Source: Magnolia sinica
Lineage: Eukaryota; Streptophyta; Magnoliopsida; Magnoliales; Magnoliaceae
Length of the DNA: 64,000 bases
Reading direction: 5' to 3'
Assembly (NCBI RefSeq): GCF_029962835.1
Contig: NC_080574.1
Location: forward strand, 24,402,001-24,466,000
Both the position numbers and the translations under genes were made by a program. Positions 1 through 12,879 of the stretch are shown one piece after another (position 1 is the stretch's first letter; every line of letters begins with the position of its first letter). Below the pieces are notes generated by a model. That model was not told where the DNA came from. It did not search any database and worked only from the letters and a program-made list of their open reading frames with translations.

Positions 1-446
1 TAGGATGACACTTTAAACCCATTCCCAGCCCAAAGCCATTCACTTTGTCATAGTCAGCTTGAGGGCAGGAATACAACTCTAAGATCTCCCCTTCTGATCG
101 GTAGGTATAAAACTGGAAGACTGGACAGTAGTCTGAGATGAGCTATTGGATGTAAGCATCCATTTCCAAACCACTGGGCAGATAAAGGATCGTATGATGA
201 AATCAACCAGATGATCAAACCTAGATTAACAAAAATCTCAAAGTAGAAAGAAAATCATCTGAATAACTTCAAATGAGACTTTGGCGAATCCAAAATCCCA
301 TCCATACAGCCTTACTAATGGTGGGGATTGCAACTCTTGCACTCAATTAGAGTTATTCAAATACAAAAGCATAGAACACTAATGCACATGCACAAAATGG
401 CTGATAGACCAATTCATTTGAATAATGGTTGAAGTACCTAAACTAT
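1..446 (-). other. 3' flank / probable 3'UTR of the DNA methyltransferase gene
   Basis: This stretch lies directly downstream of the MET1 stop codon (449-447, TGA on the minus strand). It holds no open frame I can support. It probably contains the 3'UTR and polyadenylation site, but I could not fix the site. Confidence 0.5.
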
Positions 447-2825
447 TCAAGCTGAAGGGCGCTTTGCATCCACAGCTTCCTTGAGTTTCCTTCCCAATGC
501 TAATGCTAAAGGAGGAGGGACAGCATTCCCAATTTGCCTGTGCTTGTTTTGGATATTACCAGAAAACTTATAGCTATCAAGGAAACCCTGCAAGGGTACA
601 CATGCATACAAGGTCAGATGTCGGTTTGTCTTGGTCCTTTTCTTTTGGGGCAAGTTCCAGTGGTACAGGTACCACATAAGCTTATGGTGGTACCATGCAA
701 ATGTGGGGCCCAGTCATATATTCACGGAATCCAACCCATCCATGAGATGTGTCACTTCAGAAAACCGCAAGAGCCCAAAAAATCAGCCCAATCCAAAATT
801 CAGATGGGCCACAGCACAGGGAACACATTGATAGGGAATTCCCACCATTGATTAGCATGGAAGGGGCCACTGTGTTGTGTGTATATAATAAAGGCCGTTC
901 ATACACTTCATCCACTCCAAATGAAGGTATCCAAGGGCTGGTGTTCCCACATTAGTTTTGGACCGTGTGACCCATCTGGTATATGAGTTGGATGGTCTGA
1001 ATGGATCATGCGAGCCCCACATCTGCCCAATACCACTTAAGCACACCCTTTATTGGCACAAGTTTTGGTGCATATATCTATGTTGTGGGTCGGTTAACCT
1101 TCTTGGAAATGAAAAGGAGATTTGTCAAGCCTACACCAAATAGCTGGAGTAAGGCAATGAATTTTAAGGATTCCTTATTTTGGCAAATGAATACATACAC
1201 CCTGATTCTACCATCATGTAATAATTGTGCAAGGATAAGATTGTTGAGGGATTTACCTGAGACCTCGCACATTCTCGAACTGTAAGTATCCTGTCCTGTT
1301 CAGGGTGAAAGCACATGCCAACCTTACCCATGGGCTGAGGGTCTGTGATGGAAGTTGGGAAGTTTCCTTCCCAATCCAACCTACCAAACAGTCCCTTCCA
1401 CTGATTGTGCCTCTTGGCTGTGTTTGGCAGGCACCAAGGTATCAAATCCACCATTTGACCAGTAGACAGTTTAACCTGCATTTTGTAGACGTTGTAAGAC
1501 AATACACCACAAACATCTGAGTTCATTAAAAAGTAGAAGGAAAACTGATATAAAATCCAACATGTACTGTCAATGAGTATCTTGTTGGCTGATTAGTTTA
1601 ATCCATCACTGTTAGTAGAGCTAGAATCAGCGATGTAAGTACCTTTTCTTCTGGTAGGTCATGCCAATCAGCACCTGGGCGCTTTGGAATTCTTTGGCAT
1701 CGGATGTAGTTCAACTCATTCATTTCTTTTGATATGTGATCACTCAAGACCAACATGTTCCCTCGGATTTGCTTTTGGAACCATGACACAGAATCATTTC
1801 CATACTGCAAACAAAAAACAAGGAGCAATTGTAAGAGCAATGAAAATAGGCCATCAGTTAAATGAAGGTCAAAAGGATATCTCAAAGTGTATTCCATCAT
1901 TAGAAGTTTTAACTAATTTTGTTTTGTGCAAACAACCGAGGACAAGGTTTCATCAGAAAACTCACATCCATCTCTGTTTTAGATGCTCCATTTCCAACGG
2001 GTGGGAGATCTCCAATTGTATCTCTCACAGTTATTGCACGGAAGGGTGCCCCTCCAGCTGTACTCCTGACAGCAGCATACTGTACATCCCCTGGTAATGT
2101 GATTTTCAGTTCCGGGCCTGCAAAGACGTGCATTGGCTCTGGCCACTCTGGGAGTGTCTCTTCTGGAGAAGCTGCCCATATGAATGCTCGTTTTCTAGAC
2201 TGAGAAACGCCAAAGGCTCCAGCCTCTAGAACACCAAATCTCACCTAAAAAGGCACACGCAGAAATTATATAGCTGCTTTACAAGAGGGGAAAGAAAAAA
2301 AAAAGTACATGCAAAGGGACAATACCTGATAACCCATTTCAAGAAGCGAAGCAAGAGTTAATCGGAATGTCTGCCCTTTGTTAAAAGAAACAAAATTCCT
2401 CACGTTTTCTAAAAGAAAAAATTTCGGCCGGAAGTAATCGGCAAAGGACAAAAATGCTAAGATCATTTCACACTGGACCTTACTCCAAGTGCTTTGATTA
2501 AACCTGTTCATTCCAGAGAACCCCTGCAAAGAAACTAGGCCTTGTGAAAAAATAATAATGATAATAATAATAATTTATAAGTGTAAAAATTCAAACTGTT
2601 GTGGCAATGCCTAAGGCTATGTGGAAAAGATTATAAACCTGACATGGAGGACCTCCATTGATGAAATCTACTTGACCCGGCACTGGCAGTTTATTGACAT
2701 TCTCCTCACCAAACTTTGCTGCTAATTCAGCAGCTTCAGAAGTTGAAATACAATCCTCTATATCCCCACACTTTTCCATGATAGCTCTGAAATTTCAAAC
2801 AAGTTACATGTAAAATGAAAATCTG

Positions 2826-2877
<52 letters not shown>

Positions 2878-5800
2878 TATACAAAGATACCAGAACCACA
2901 AAATCTAAGAAATCAGATGCCAACTAAAAGCATATGAATCCACTTCTATCCAAAGAAACAAAATAAAAATATGGAAGATGAATTTGTCACCTCAATATCA
3001 CGTTACAATTATCAATGAACATTAAAGTGTCTGGATGATTAAGGTTAAATGCCTCTGCTGCTGGTTGCTCATATTCAATTGCCCATTTAGTAAATGAAAC
3101 CCCTGCAAATTTTACAATCAGGGATCACAATGAGCTTGGACAAGAAATTCAACAGAAGGAAGGAAGAAAGGAAGAAAAGAAAGAAAAAAATAAAGCATAT
3201 TTAAGTTGAATAAGATAAATTAGGACAAAGGCAATTACCGGCACGTTGCAATCCCTCAGACAAACCACCACAACCAGCAAAAATGTCTAAAGTAGCCAAA
3301 CGATTCTCCTGAGGGGCATCTTGTTGTTGATCAGAAGCATTGATTTCTCCTTCCTTGCACTTTCCCTTGTCCTTTCTTGATACAGTACCATGAACTGCCT
3401 TTCCTGTCAAGGACCTCAACTTGACACTAGCAGGCAGCTGTTACAGAATAGAATTTACTGTTTAGTGTACAAACCCAAGCAACCTGACTCTGCTTCTTTC
3501 TATTTTATTTAAAAAAATATTGAACCACAGTCATGACACTGCACCATACAACAGCTACAAACTCAACCCTGAATCTACCCAAAACTCAAGAACAATTCAT
3601 CCTAAAGATTTGGAACCAAATCTTTGAGTCTCTAGGCATAGTTAATCTTGCATAAGGTGGCAAAGGATAAACTCTACCTGCTTAAGGGCTCCTTTGGAAG
3701 GATCATACATGTATTCACTGAAGAAGATATGCTCAAAGATTGCAGGGCCATCCAGAGATGGAAGATCATGCTTCTTTCTAACTTCACACTTCCCTTCTAT
3801 CATCTCCACTGGCACACTGAGTGTTTCTTCACTGTAATACACCTGCCATTTGGACAATTGGATATTTTAGAAACATGAGGCCAAGAATTATTCTGGAACA
3901 ATTCGTAAAAGCAACATGACATAAAGAATTTATAAAGCAGGATAAACTACTCTGCATTATGCAAAGCATATGCTCTTCATAAAGAATAAAATCATGTAGG
4001 ATTATTGGAATGGCTCTTACCTCTCTGACATCAGAACTGTATGCCTTTGCAGCTGAAACGTCCTCTGCTCTGTAAAACCTCCTGACTTTGACTTGGGTGG
4101 ATTTTGGGTCAGCTTTCTTAGATCCTTTGGGGACTTCAATCTCCATTAACTGGCACACAACATAGGCCTTCAGTCCCACATTTCTACCAGCCTTGAAAGT
4201 GGCAACATCCTCATCTACTTCCCATGCAAAATGCTGAGGACTTACATACACAAAGTCATGAACAGAGTATTCAATCCTTTTGTAGACAAAACCAGCCTTT
4301 GAAGAGTTCACTTTGAACTCTTCCTCCTGAACTTCTCTTATCTTGCAAGAGTGACAAACCCCAGACCCAAGACCCATAGTGTCGAAAGGAAGACTAAAGA
4401 AAGCACCTTTCTCAGGCCAATACAAACTTTTACAATAGTATTCAACAGGCAATCCTTTCTTTTTTCTTTCCTCAGCTTTTGCCCTGTCAACCTTATCAGC
4501 ATTAGCATTTCCCTTCCTATGCTCATGTCCCCATGAGATCGACCGAACATCGACAGTTACACTTTCTTTGACATCCCCCAACTCAACTTCTGTGCATTCA
4601 TTTGTCAAGAAAACCTCCCTCTCGTTTGCTGCATTTCCAAGAACAGTTTGGCATCCTCTCTGCATCACCCTTCCGTGAACCATTTTTTCACCATCTAATC
4701 TTTCAAACATGTATTCCACAAAGACAATAACCAGTGCTTCTTCTGACTCACCTGCTTCAACCAACACAGCTCCACCTACGGCAATTATATCTCCACATAC
4801 CCTAGCACGCTTATAAAGAACCTCACCAGAACGCATCTTGCCTATTGACTCCCCATCCCATCCATTCTCCTCTCTGGTAGACTTGGACTTTTGTGGTTTA
4901 TTAGCTGAATGAGATTTGGCAGTCTTCTCTTGTACTAACACATTTTCTTCTTCCACTTCCTCTTCATTCTCTTCTTGCTCCTCATCTACCTCTTCATCTT
5001 CCTTGGGTTCATTGCCAGTTCCCTCCTTTGAGTCATCTGGCAGGTAGTTTGAATAGTATTCCCCCCAAATTCGATTGATCAGCCTGGTTGTGGTTGCCTG
5101 CATTGCCTTCTTTGTCACTGTTGGTGTCATCCCTGCCCTGGGATTCAAGTTCACTTCCTTTTTCAGCACAACCTTCTTCTTCATCACCAGCTTAGTATGA
5201 TGCCTCTCCTCCATCTTATCTGAAAGACCAGTGACAAAAGCACTCTTCCGGATCATCTCATCTGGATATTCAGCAAACTGCTGAAGAATAATCTGCCCAT
5301 GAACCACCACATATCTCTCAACTGCTGCAGGAATTGAGGAAATATAGGCAGGATGCTTCTTCTCAAATTCTGACACTTTCTTAATAACATCTGCAAATGA
5401 AAGCCTTGACACTCTGGTCTGTTCCTTCAACAAGGTGATGATGCTTATCGCAAGCCTTGCTGTTTTTAAAACTGGTTCATACCATGTAGCATACTGCTTT
5501 GATGGCTTCCCAAGCCTGTACCTGAAGAGTAAAATACATGCAGCAAAGTACACATGGTTTAGAAGCCAAAACAAATTGCAAAATTTCTCAGGCAATATAA
5601 AAAGGATATAGATTCTATCTTTTAGGCAAAAGGAAACAAATCGAAGGCACCGTCCTAATACAAAAATAAAAGCATTACCAGGCTCCATCTGTTCTGATAG
5701 AAATGAAGACCATCGATGAACCAAACTCGATCATCCATTCCTTGATTGCACTCAAATAAATAGGAATGCCATCCACATTTGCAGCTTCCAATGCACTTGA

Positions 5801-8800
5801 AGAAGACTGCACCGGATCAGCATCAATACAAAACCCACTTCCGTCATCTGCTGTCATCACCCCCGACCCAAATATTGTTACATCAACTTCAGCACATGGT
5901 TTCATTGGCAGTAGCTCTAAAGAAATAAGCCTTGAATCTGAATTGTAAAGTGACCAGTTATGAAGCATGCTTCGAGGAAGCTCATCAGGATACACACTGG
6001 TGTCATTGTCAAAGAAGACATATTCATCCATTTCTTGGACAGAGGTTTTATAATATGCAGGTAGAGGATAGTCATTTGCAATCTCATCTTCATTGATCTT
6101 GATGTAGAACTTGTTCGAAGCTGATGATGGAGCACGCCGCGTTTTCTTCATTGATTTCCAATACTCTTCTTCCTGCAACAACCGTGCCATTTTCTCATCC
6201 TCATCTTCATCAACTATGCTAGTGGACGAACCAGATTGGTTTGACTTCCCTCCCTCCTTAATCTTCAGGCTCTTATCTGAAACCTTTGGTACCATCTTGT
6301 TAAATTCTCCCCTCTTCTGAGACTCATCTCTTAGTGCAACAAGAACAGGCAATCCAGTAAAGAGCTGATCATTTTTATTAGATGTCTCATCCAAACCAAT
6401 CAGTTGGTTATAGATGAAATTCCCCAACGAGATAACGAAGTCCTTGCTCGGGGCACCGCCAGGAAAGTTTTTGCTTCCACTCATTGACCGGACAACCCCA
6501 GCAAGCAATTCATCAAGGCCCAAGTCAGGATTTCCTCCATAAGACTTTGACAATTTTTTGAAAACTTCAATGCAAGTGCGTGCCTTTTCAAAGAAATGGT
6601 CAAAGTACTTCTTGTAGCTATTTGCAGGTTTAATGCAGTCATAATCTGCAAGATCGGTTGAAATCCAAATTACTGGAGACCCTTCTTCATAACCAGAGAT
6701 TGCCCATGACTCAATCCGCCCAAAACCTTCACACCTGATACCTTTGTCCTTTTCTTTCCCCGAAGTTTCCTCCAAGGGCATGACCAGTGCAGTAACATAT
6801 AAATCATCTACCTCAGACATTTCGAATGGCTGTGGAACTCCATCAATATCATGGAGGATGAAATCCACAAGATTTCTTGTTGGCCGAGGATCTTCCTTCC
6901 CAACCCCCTTAGTCAGCCGGAGTGCAACAACCTCTTCTTCCACCAAGTGATCCTGTTTGGTATCAACAACTGAGGACTTTTCAGATAAACGTACAGATTT
7001 CTCCTTGAAATCTGAACATGCAGCTGCACGCTTTGGCATTTTGCGAGAAACTGCAGGTTCTCCATCTTTCTCTGTCCGACCTCGCTTCTTCTCTTTGGAG
7101 TCAGCTACCACTATCTCATTGGTGTCAAGTTCAATATCAGCTGAGGCAGTATTTGGCTTTGCAGAAGATTTGCCTTTGCTCTTGTTCTTCATTCCTAAAA
7201 GAAAGGAAGAAACAAGTATGAAAATCAGGAAAAGAAAAATGCATCTGGAATTGATACAAAAAACAATAGGAAGAAAAATGGACAAAACCAAGAATCCATT
7301 GGCAAGAAAAATGAAAAAAATAATAATAATAATAATGACCGAGTGAAAAGAATGAACAAAAACAACAACAGGTGCAGAGGATGAACAACAGCAGCAGAAC
7401 TAGGAGATGATGCTACAAGAACAATGAAAATGTTTTCTATAGAATCTAAAGAAACCTGCAAAGAAATACATAAAATGGAAAATTGATCTAATATGAATAA
7501 AATATGAAGAACCACGCCAGAGCTTACACAAAATTTGCTGGAGAAAAAGGGATAATCAGATGTAATGAAACTGAATACAGAAAAAAGAAAAGATCCGTCT
7601 GGGAAACAGGATTTTAAGAAAAAGCTGAAATTGAGAAGATTATATCAGACAATCAGAAACAGTAATTAAATCCAAAGCAAGATACCCAGATATGAAAATC
7701 AGTAAAATGAACAGGCAGAATTGACAGCCGAAAACCTGAGCAAGTGATAAAAACAAGTAGAACAATTACAAGAAAAACAAAATAGAAGAAAGACAAATGC
7801 ATGAGTACAAGTGTCAGGAGAGAAAACATGCAATGAATCAGATAAAAAGAAGATAGTGCAAATGAATATGAGAAAAACAGTCCCCAAGAATAGCAAAGAT
7901 GCAATAAATACATGAGAAAAAAATCCCTTGCAAAACGGAAGAGGAGTGGGGGTCCCACCACTATGCACTGCAGCCTAGAAATCCAGCCAGGCTGATAATC
8001 ATGTGGAACACACTTGTACAGATAAATGAACTCTTATACTAAAATTGACTGATAGTCCATATTCATGTGCTGCCCACTTGATGACCAAAACTGCCTGATT
8101 TTCTGGCCACAACACATGCATCATGGAGCCCACATGATGAATGGCCCACAGACATCTGGAGGGAGCACAATTCAAGATTCCATGCTGCAAGAAGTCTTGC
8201 TAGGCTTAAAGCATCAAAACCATTTTGAAGAATATCACAACCCTAAAAATAGATCTGCAAAAGAAACATGGAAGCCAGGAAGAACATAGATGAAAGTAGA
8301 AGAAAAATGCGGATTGTACAGGAAAGAAAGGGAAAGAAATAATAATAATAATTATTATTATTATTATTATTATTATGATAAACAAGCAAACCAAAATGCA
8401 ATTAATATAAAAATTAGGGCTGGAAAAATCTACTATAGTTTTTTTTTTAAGGCAGTTTGAAAATAGACAAGGGGAAAAAAAAAAAAAGGCAAAAACTAGG
8501 ATGGGTCCTGAGGCGATGCAAAGTACATTCTGATATTCACTTTGTACAAGTGAGGCCCATGGTTCAATGATCCAGACCGTTTGTATGATGAGACCCACCA
8601 TGGATGGACCATGCCACAAAGAAAGCCTCAATATGCCGCTCCTGATCTGAAAATAGGTGGCCTACAAATAGACGGTTAAGATGATAAGGACACAGCAACA
8701 GCCCTCCTTCAGTGAAAGAAAGCCAATTTGGCAGAGCCAGAATCATCCAAATCTTGGAGACTTTCTGGGCATGATCCATCCATCATAGACCTCATCATAC

Positions 8801-9222
8801 CGACAGTCCAGATCACTGTATGCTATACCCCCACTTTTGCATATTAAAACATCGAGAATAGTGCACCGATCAGAGGGCCAAGGATCGTCTAATTTATCAT
8901 CGCTGGAAACCCTTTAGAAACGTCATAAAGATGAAAAAAGATCACGAAAAATCAACAAGCAAGAAAGGAAAACCTTGCATAAATGAAAGAAAGGACAGAG
9001 AGAGAGATGGATGCAATATACCTGAATACGGATGAAATTTTCAAGAAATGCAAGATGTGATTTATGAGAAAAGGGAAGGAATTACAGAAACCCTTTTTAT
9101 TAGATATGCGGAATAGAAACGAAATGACAAAAAGAGAATCAATCCTTAAGAATACCTGAAGAGTTGCCACCGTTGGTTTTGATGGCCGCTGGATTCAAAT
9201 CCAAGACCGTTGCAGATCCCAT
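447..9222 (-). CDS. MET1: DNA (cytosine-5)-methyltransferase 1 (MET1/DNMT1 class), 12 coding exons
   Basis: Maintains CG methylation by methylating hemimethylated CG sites after replication, in the nucleus. Exons by phase and splice sites: 9222-9156, 7194-5679, 5521-4021, 3842-3678, 3437-3239, 3102-2991, 2786-2639, 2523-2326, 2244-1966, 1804-1643, 1475-1257, 587-447. They join to 1568 codons without a break, close to plant MET1 length. Domains: basic N-terminus; RFTS1 about 125-260; RFTS2 about 400-530; acidic stretch 697-720; BAH1 about 760-895; BAH2 about 940-1083. Catalytic motifs: [11 protein letters not shown] 1134-1143; IV, GGPPCQ with catalytic Cys1235; VI, ENV 1275-1277; VIII, QSRKR 1317-1321; IX in exon 11; [12 protein letters not shown] from 1540. 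The start ([11 protein letters not shown]) is in a small first exon. Its phase joins exon 2 exactly, so the ATG at 7192 is internal. All introns are GT-AG. No defect seen. Confidence 0.97.
588..1256 (-). other. MET1 intron 11, 669 bp, repeat-like content
   Basis: The last and second-longest MET1 intron. It contains GTGGGGCCC- and GGGCCACA-rich dispersed repeat sequence like that seen many times elsewhere in the window, so a MITE-like insertion probably enlarged it. Clear terminal inverted repeats were not resolved. Confidence 0.4.
2831..2872. repeat. (GA)n microsatellite in MET1 intron 6
   Basis: An uninterrupted run of about 21 GA dinucleotides inside the 204-bp intron between the exon ending 2991 and the exon starting 2786. 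On the sense strand it reads as a CT tract. Confidence 0.9.
7195..9155 (-). other. MET1 intron 1, 1961 bp
   Basis: The intron is defined by donor TTCAG|GTATT (9156/9155) and acceptor TTTTAG|GA (7195/7194). The 67-nt first exon ends with one base of a codon and exon 2 supplies the other two (G|GA, Gly23). It contains an (AAT)n run near 7317-7337, an (AAT/ATT)n tract near 8338-8376, and two dispersed-repeat patches (about 8050-8180 and 8500-8830) with GGGCCCA-type motifs. Long hydrophobic open frames here are low-complexity artefacts. Confidence 0.8.
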
Positions 9223-9241
9223 TTTCGGTTATTTGGGGGCG

Positions 9242-9258
9242 CGAGAGAGAGAGAGAGA

Positions 9259-9289
<31 letters not shown>

Positions 9290-9290
9290 G
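9242..9290. repeat. GA/GT compound microsatellite in the MET1 leader
   Basis: A (GA)n-(GT)n-(GA)n tract 20-70 bp upstream of the MET1 ATG. On the sense strand it is a CT/CA-rich pyrimidine leader followed by CGCGCCCCC. It is probably in the 5'UTR or core promoter; such CT tracts are common near plant transcription starts. Confidence 0.85.
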
Positions 9291-9450
9291 GGTGGGGCAG
9301 AGAGAGTTGGGGGAGACTGTTAGAAGGTGAGAATGAAAACCCTGCGAGGGGTTTTCGAGGCTCTCTGCTACGGTTTTTGTGGCATTTTTTGAAAGGAAAA
9401 ATGGCGGGAAGAGTTGGGAGGGATGAGATTCCTCATTTTGTTTTTTTGAC

Positions 9451-9458
9451 TTCGCGCC
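9451..9458 (-). promoter_or_regulatory. E2F-like site upstream of MET1
   Basis: TTCGCGCC on the plus strand (GGCGCGAA on the minus) lies about 230 bp upstream of the MET1 ATG. With the preceding base it matches the E2F consensus TTTSSCGC at 7 of 8 positions. MET1 is known as an S-phase, RBR/E2F-linked gene in Arabidopsis, so the site is plausible, but function is inferred. A weaker GGCGCGAG lies at about 9238-9245. Confidence 0.4.
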
Positions 9459-9539
9459 ACTGCCAAAAAAAGCCCTAAACCGGGTTTTATGATTCCAGGG
9501 AGGGTTTGGGAGGGATGAGATTCCTCATTTTGTTTTATG

Positions 9540-10350
9540 ATGCCTACCGTTCAAAACTTCCAACGCTCTACCTTGATGTTTATATTCCATCCGAACCGTT
9601 TATAAGGTCATTTTCACTGAAATAAAGTGAAAACATCAAGAAATTAAACGATACAAAACTTTGCGGCCGTATAAATGCTTCAGGTGGTCACTAAATCCCC
9701 ACTGTATCCTCTCGTGTGGCCCATTTAAATTTTGATTACACCTTAATTTTGGTGGCATGTACTAAAATACTCTCGTAAAACGAATGAACGGAGTGGCATT
9801 TTCACAAACATAGCAGTGGCCTAGTACAGATCTCTTGCACAGGGACTTCCCACGAAGGCTCCAGGAAGTTCCTGTGCAAGGATTCTGACTGAGCCCACTA
9901 TGATGTCCGTGCAAGGATTCTGACTGAGCCCACTATGATGTCCGTGAGAAATCCAAAACGTTCATCCATTTTTAGAGCACATTTTAGTACCTGCGACCAA
10001 AAAATAAGGAGGATCCTAAACTTCAATGGGCCATACGAGATGAAACAGTGGGAAAATGAATGCCTACGGTTGAAATCTTCCTAAGCTCCACCTTAATGTT
10101 TATATTCCATTCAAAACGTTTGTAAGAACATTTTCACTGAAATGAATTAAAAATACAAAAAAATTAAACCAACATAAAACTTTTGTGGCTGTATAAATGT
10201 TTCAACCGTGGTCACTAAATCCCCATTGTTTTCTCCTGTGTAGCCTATTATAGTTTTGGATATACCATATTTTTAGTCGCATATACTAAAATGATCTCAG
10301 AAAACGGATGAACTGAATAGCTGTCTCACAAACGTCACAGTGGCCCTAGA
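9540..10350. repeat. Two diverged copies of a dispersed repeat
   Basis: Blocks at about 9540-9810 and 10050-10350 share a common order of motifs: TGCCTAC, GTTTATATTCCAT, CATTTTCACTGAAAT, GTATAAATG.TTCA, GGTCACTAAATCCCCA, then a GTGTGGCCCATT-like tract. They are related to the 10171-10482 and 10976-11284 copies. No coding capacity. Confidence 0.65.
9874..9943 (+). repeat. Exact 2 x 35-bp tandem duplication
   Basis: The 35-bp unit beginning GTGCAAGGATTCTGACTGAG occurs twice in a row without a visible difference, which indicates a recent local duplication. It lies in intergenic DNA upstream of MET1. Confidence 0.9.
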
Positions 10351-11284
10351 CAATCCCTACTATTTCTTATATCATGTGGCCCATTTAAGTTTTGGATAAA
10401 CCTTATTTTTTGTCATATGTATTAGAATGACTTCAGAAAATGGATGAACCGAGTGGCTTTCTCACAAGCATCACAGTGGACCGGCTATTCACGAGTCAAG
10501 CTAGCTCGAAAAGCTCGCTCGACTCGGCTTGAGTCAGCTCGGATTGACTCGACTTGAATGACCGATTCAAGCCAAGCCAAGCTAATTATTTAAAGCTCGA
10601 GTTGAGTTCAAGCCAAGTTCGACCAGGGGGCATTTCAACTCGACTCGAACTCGAACTCGACTTAAATATATTAAATATTATATTATATATATATATATAT
10701 ATAAGTTTTAAGTTTAAACTTAAAAATAAAAAAAAAAAAACAAACCCTAGAGTTTCTACCCAACCGCATGCACTCCCTTCCCTTTCCTTTCTTCTTTCTC
10801 TCTTCCCACCACCACCACCACTTTTCATTTCACTCCAAATGATTTCAATCTCGAGATCTATTCTTGGTGAGAAACCCAAGAATCAGATGGGTTTCTCGTT
10901 GTTAGAGCTTCAAGGAAATCTAATGATCGATTAGGTGAGCTCTTTACTTGGATTCGCACGTTCGCATTTCTTTTCAACATAAAACTTTTGTGGCTGTATA
11001 AATGTTTCAACAGTGGTCGCTAAATCCCCGTTGTTTTCTCCTGTGTAGCCTATTATAGTTTTGTATATACCTTATTTTTAGTCGCATATACTAAAATCTC
11101 AGAAAACGGATGAACTGAATAGCTGTCTCACAAACGTCACAGTGGCCCTACACAATCCCTACTATTTCTTATATCATGTGGCCTATTTAAGTTTTGGATA
11201 AACCTTATTTTTTGTCATATGTATTAGAATGACTTCAGAAAATGGATGAACCGAGTGGCTTTCTCACAAGCATCACAGTGGACC
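10171..11284 (+). repeat. About 310-bp direct repeats at 10171-10482 and 10976-11284
   Basis: Two near-identical copies begin AACATAAAACTTTTGTGGCT and end CATCACAGTGGACC, with an 805-bp period. They enclose a roughly 490-bp segment with a GAGCTCG/TCGAACTCG-rich stretch (10486-10660), a short AT tract and a CT-rich stretch. The arrangement fits a tandem duplication that picked up, or copied, a hAT-like fragment. The inner segment resembles the elements at 22849-23381 and 26874-27460 but lacks clear terminal inverted repeats. Confidence 0.7.
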
Positions 11285-12161
11285 CCACATAAAATCCACG
11301 TCCTCATTGAACGTGCCGCATGCTCAGATGCACACCAATTGGCACCAAACTCATGCAAACTTTTTTGAGAACGCATAATATGTGATATGACTCCAAAATC
11401 TGAACAATCTAAGCGAAGCCACACCTCATGAAATCTTAAGGCCCAATTTTTATTTTAATCCAAAACTTTTGTGAGCTATGAAAAAAGAAAACAGTTTTCT
11501 ACATTGTTTGTATTTCTCTTTTCTATAGCCGGCCAGAATTTTATATCAGGATGAAAAGTTATTCCTTTCATGGTATTCCTAGTCACATGGACCGTTCAGA
11601 TTAGATGCAAATTACACGTGTGAAAAGGTTCGCACGTGCGTAGGTGCGCACGCGAGCATGACTCCATTGAACGTTGCTTTCTGCGGTGGAAGCACGGCAG
11701 AGAATCCTTTGATACTCTGTCGGAGTGTTGTGGATGATACGCAGTCAGAGGAGCTGCATATGTTATGCATAATTAATTCAAATAAACCGTCTAAATTATA
11801 GGTACAGTTTTAGATATATCAATATCTAATTATTACCTCTATAGGATTATATGACTATTAGATCTGTGGGAATTTATTGGACGGTTAAGAAGAAAAGTAT
11901 TCCACTGTCTTATTTCAAAAAAAAAAAGTATCCATGAATCAGAGGTTCCAAATTGGACTTATTTTGCAGTGTAACTTAGAAACAGATGGTTCCATGGTTC
12001 GGTCGGTTTGATTCGAGTTAATATAGTTAATATATGCCACGTGTTCCATTTCTAGATGCCTACTTATCGAGCGTCACACGCAACCAGAGTATCAAATAAC
12101 TCCCCGGCTTGGAATTAACTGGAGGCTCGCCCAAATCTGCTTTACTTGCTCGCCCATTCTG
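11285..12161. other. Intergenic stretch, no gene seen
   Basis: No supported coding or RNA gene. GCACGTGCG-type motifs occur near 11635-11655. AT-rich sequence around 11750-11900 has the look of a degraded MITE, but no boundaries could be set. Confidence 0.4.
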
Positions 12162-12392
12162 CCCCACCATATGATGATCCAGACGGTTCATCTAGAAATC
12201 CCCACCCCGGATGCTTAGTGGAACAGAACTCACCCATCATAGATCTCATCGAAAATCGGAAATTACTTTAAAAGGAAATGTCCAGATAGCATTTTCTGAA
12301 TGGGGATGCTGTTCGATGATTGAGATCCATTCCATGTTGATAGTGTGGCATGGGAGACTCTAGATAAACGGTTGGGATCATCATATGGTGGG
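12162..12392. mobile_element. Foldback MITE with about 30-bp inverted ends
   Basis: The left end CCCACCATATGATGATCCAG, leading on to a TCTAGA motif, is mirrored at the right end, which runs from TCTAGATAAACGGTTGGG to the GTGGG at 12392. The roughly 170-bp middle is non-coding. The superfamily is undetermined; no confident target duplication was found. Confidence 0.7.
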
Positions 12393-12879
12393 CCAGATGG
12401 GACGAACGGATTTAAAAAACCCATTTAATATATAAACTTGTTACGGTGTCGGCCCCGTCTCGTCAGAAATTGACATATCGGGGTTTCACTTATCACGCGG
12501 GGGCATTTTGGTCAAGTTCTCAGCGAGTCCCGGTAGATGATCGTATTCCGCGAGAGAGTGTATGCTTTGAGAGGGGTATTCTGGTCGATAAGCTCCCACA
12601 CGATCACGCCACAGGATGGCTGGTCCGCTGTCAACGGGTGCCCATTGCACCCGGCCAAATTCTTTCCTGCGGGCCCCAACTTTCTTTGAACCGTTTGAAA
12701 CCGGATCGGGTTTGGGTTGACCATTTTCAACCCTGTTTAAAAATTGGGTCTGGTCAGGGTCAGCTGAGGGACACCAAGGGCCACCAACTCGGACCCGGTC
12801 TCAATTAGGTCAGGTTAGTTTGGGCTAATCTTACTCAAAATGTTGTGCATCTCAACTATGCAATTATTAATCTAACAAT
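12393..12879. other. GC-rich intergenic patch, no gene recognised
   Basis: The sequence is more GC-rich and CpG-rich than its surroundings (about 12430-12660). It is followed by CCCGGATCGGGTTTGGGTTG and GGGTCTGG-rich repeat sequence typical of hAT-type subterminal repeats. A 120-codon open frame at 12446-12808 shows no recognisable domain and runs into the repeat, so I do not call it a gene. Confidence 0.35.

Noticed and set aside
7137-7968. Several long open frames of hydrophobic residues on the minus strand
   Set aside because: They lie in MET1 intron 1, are built from poly-pyrimidine and AT-rich low-complexity sequence, overlap in different frames and lack any domain.
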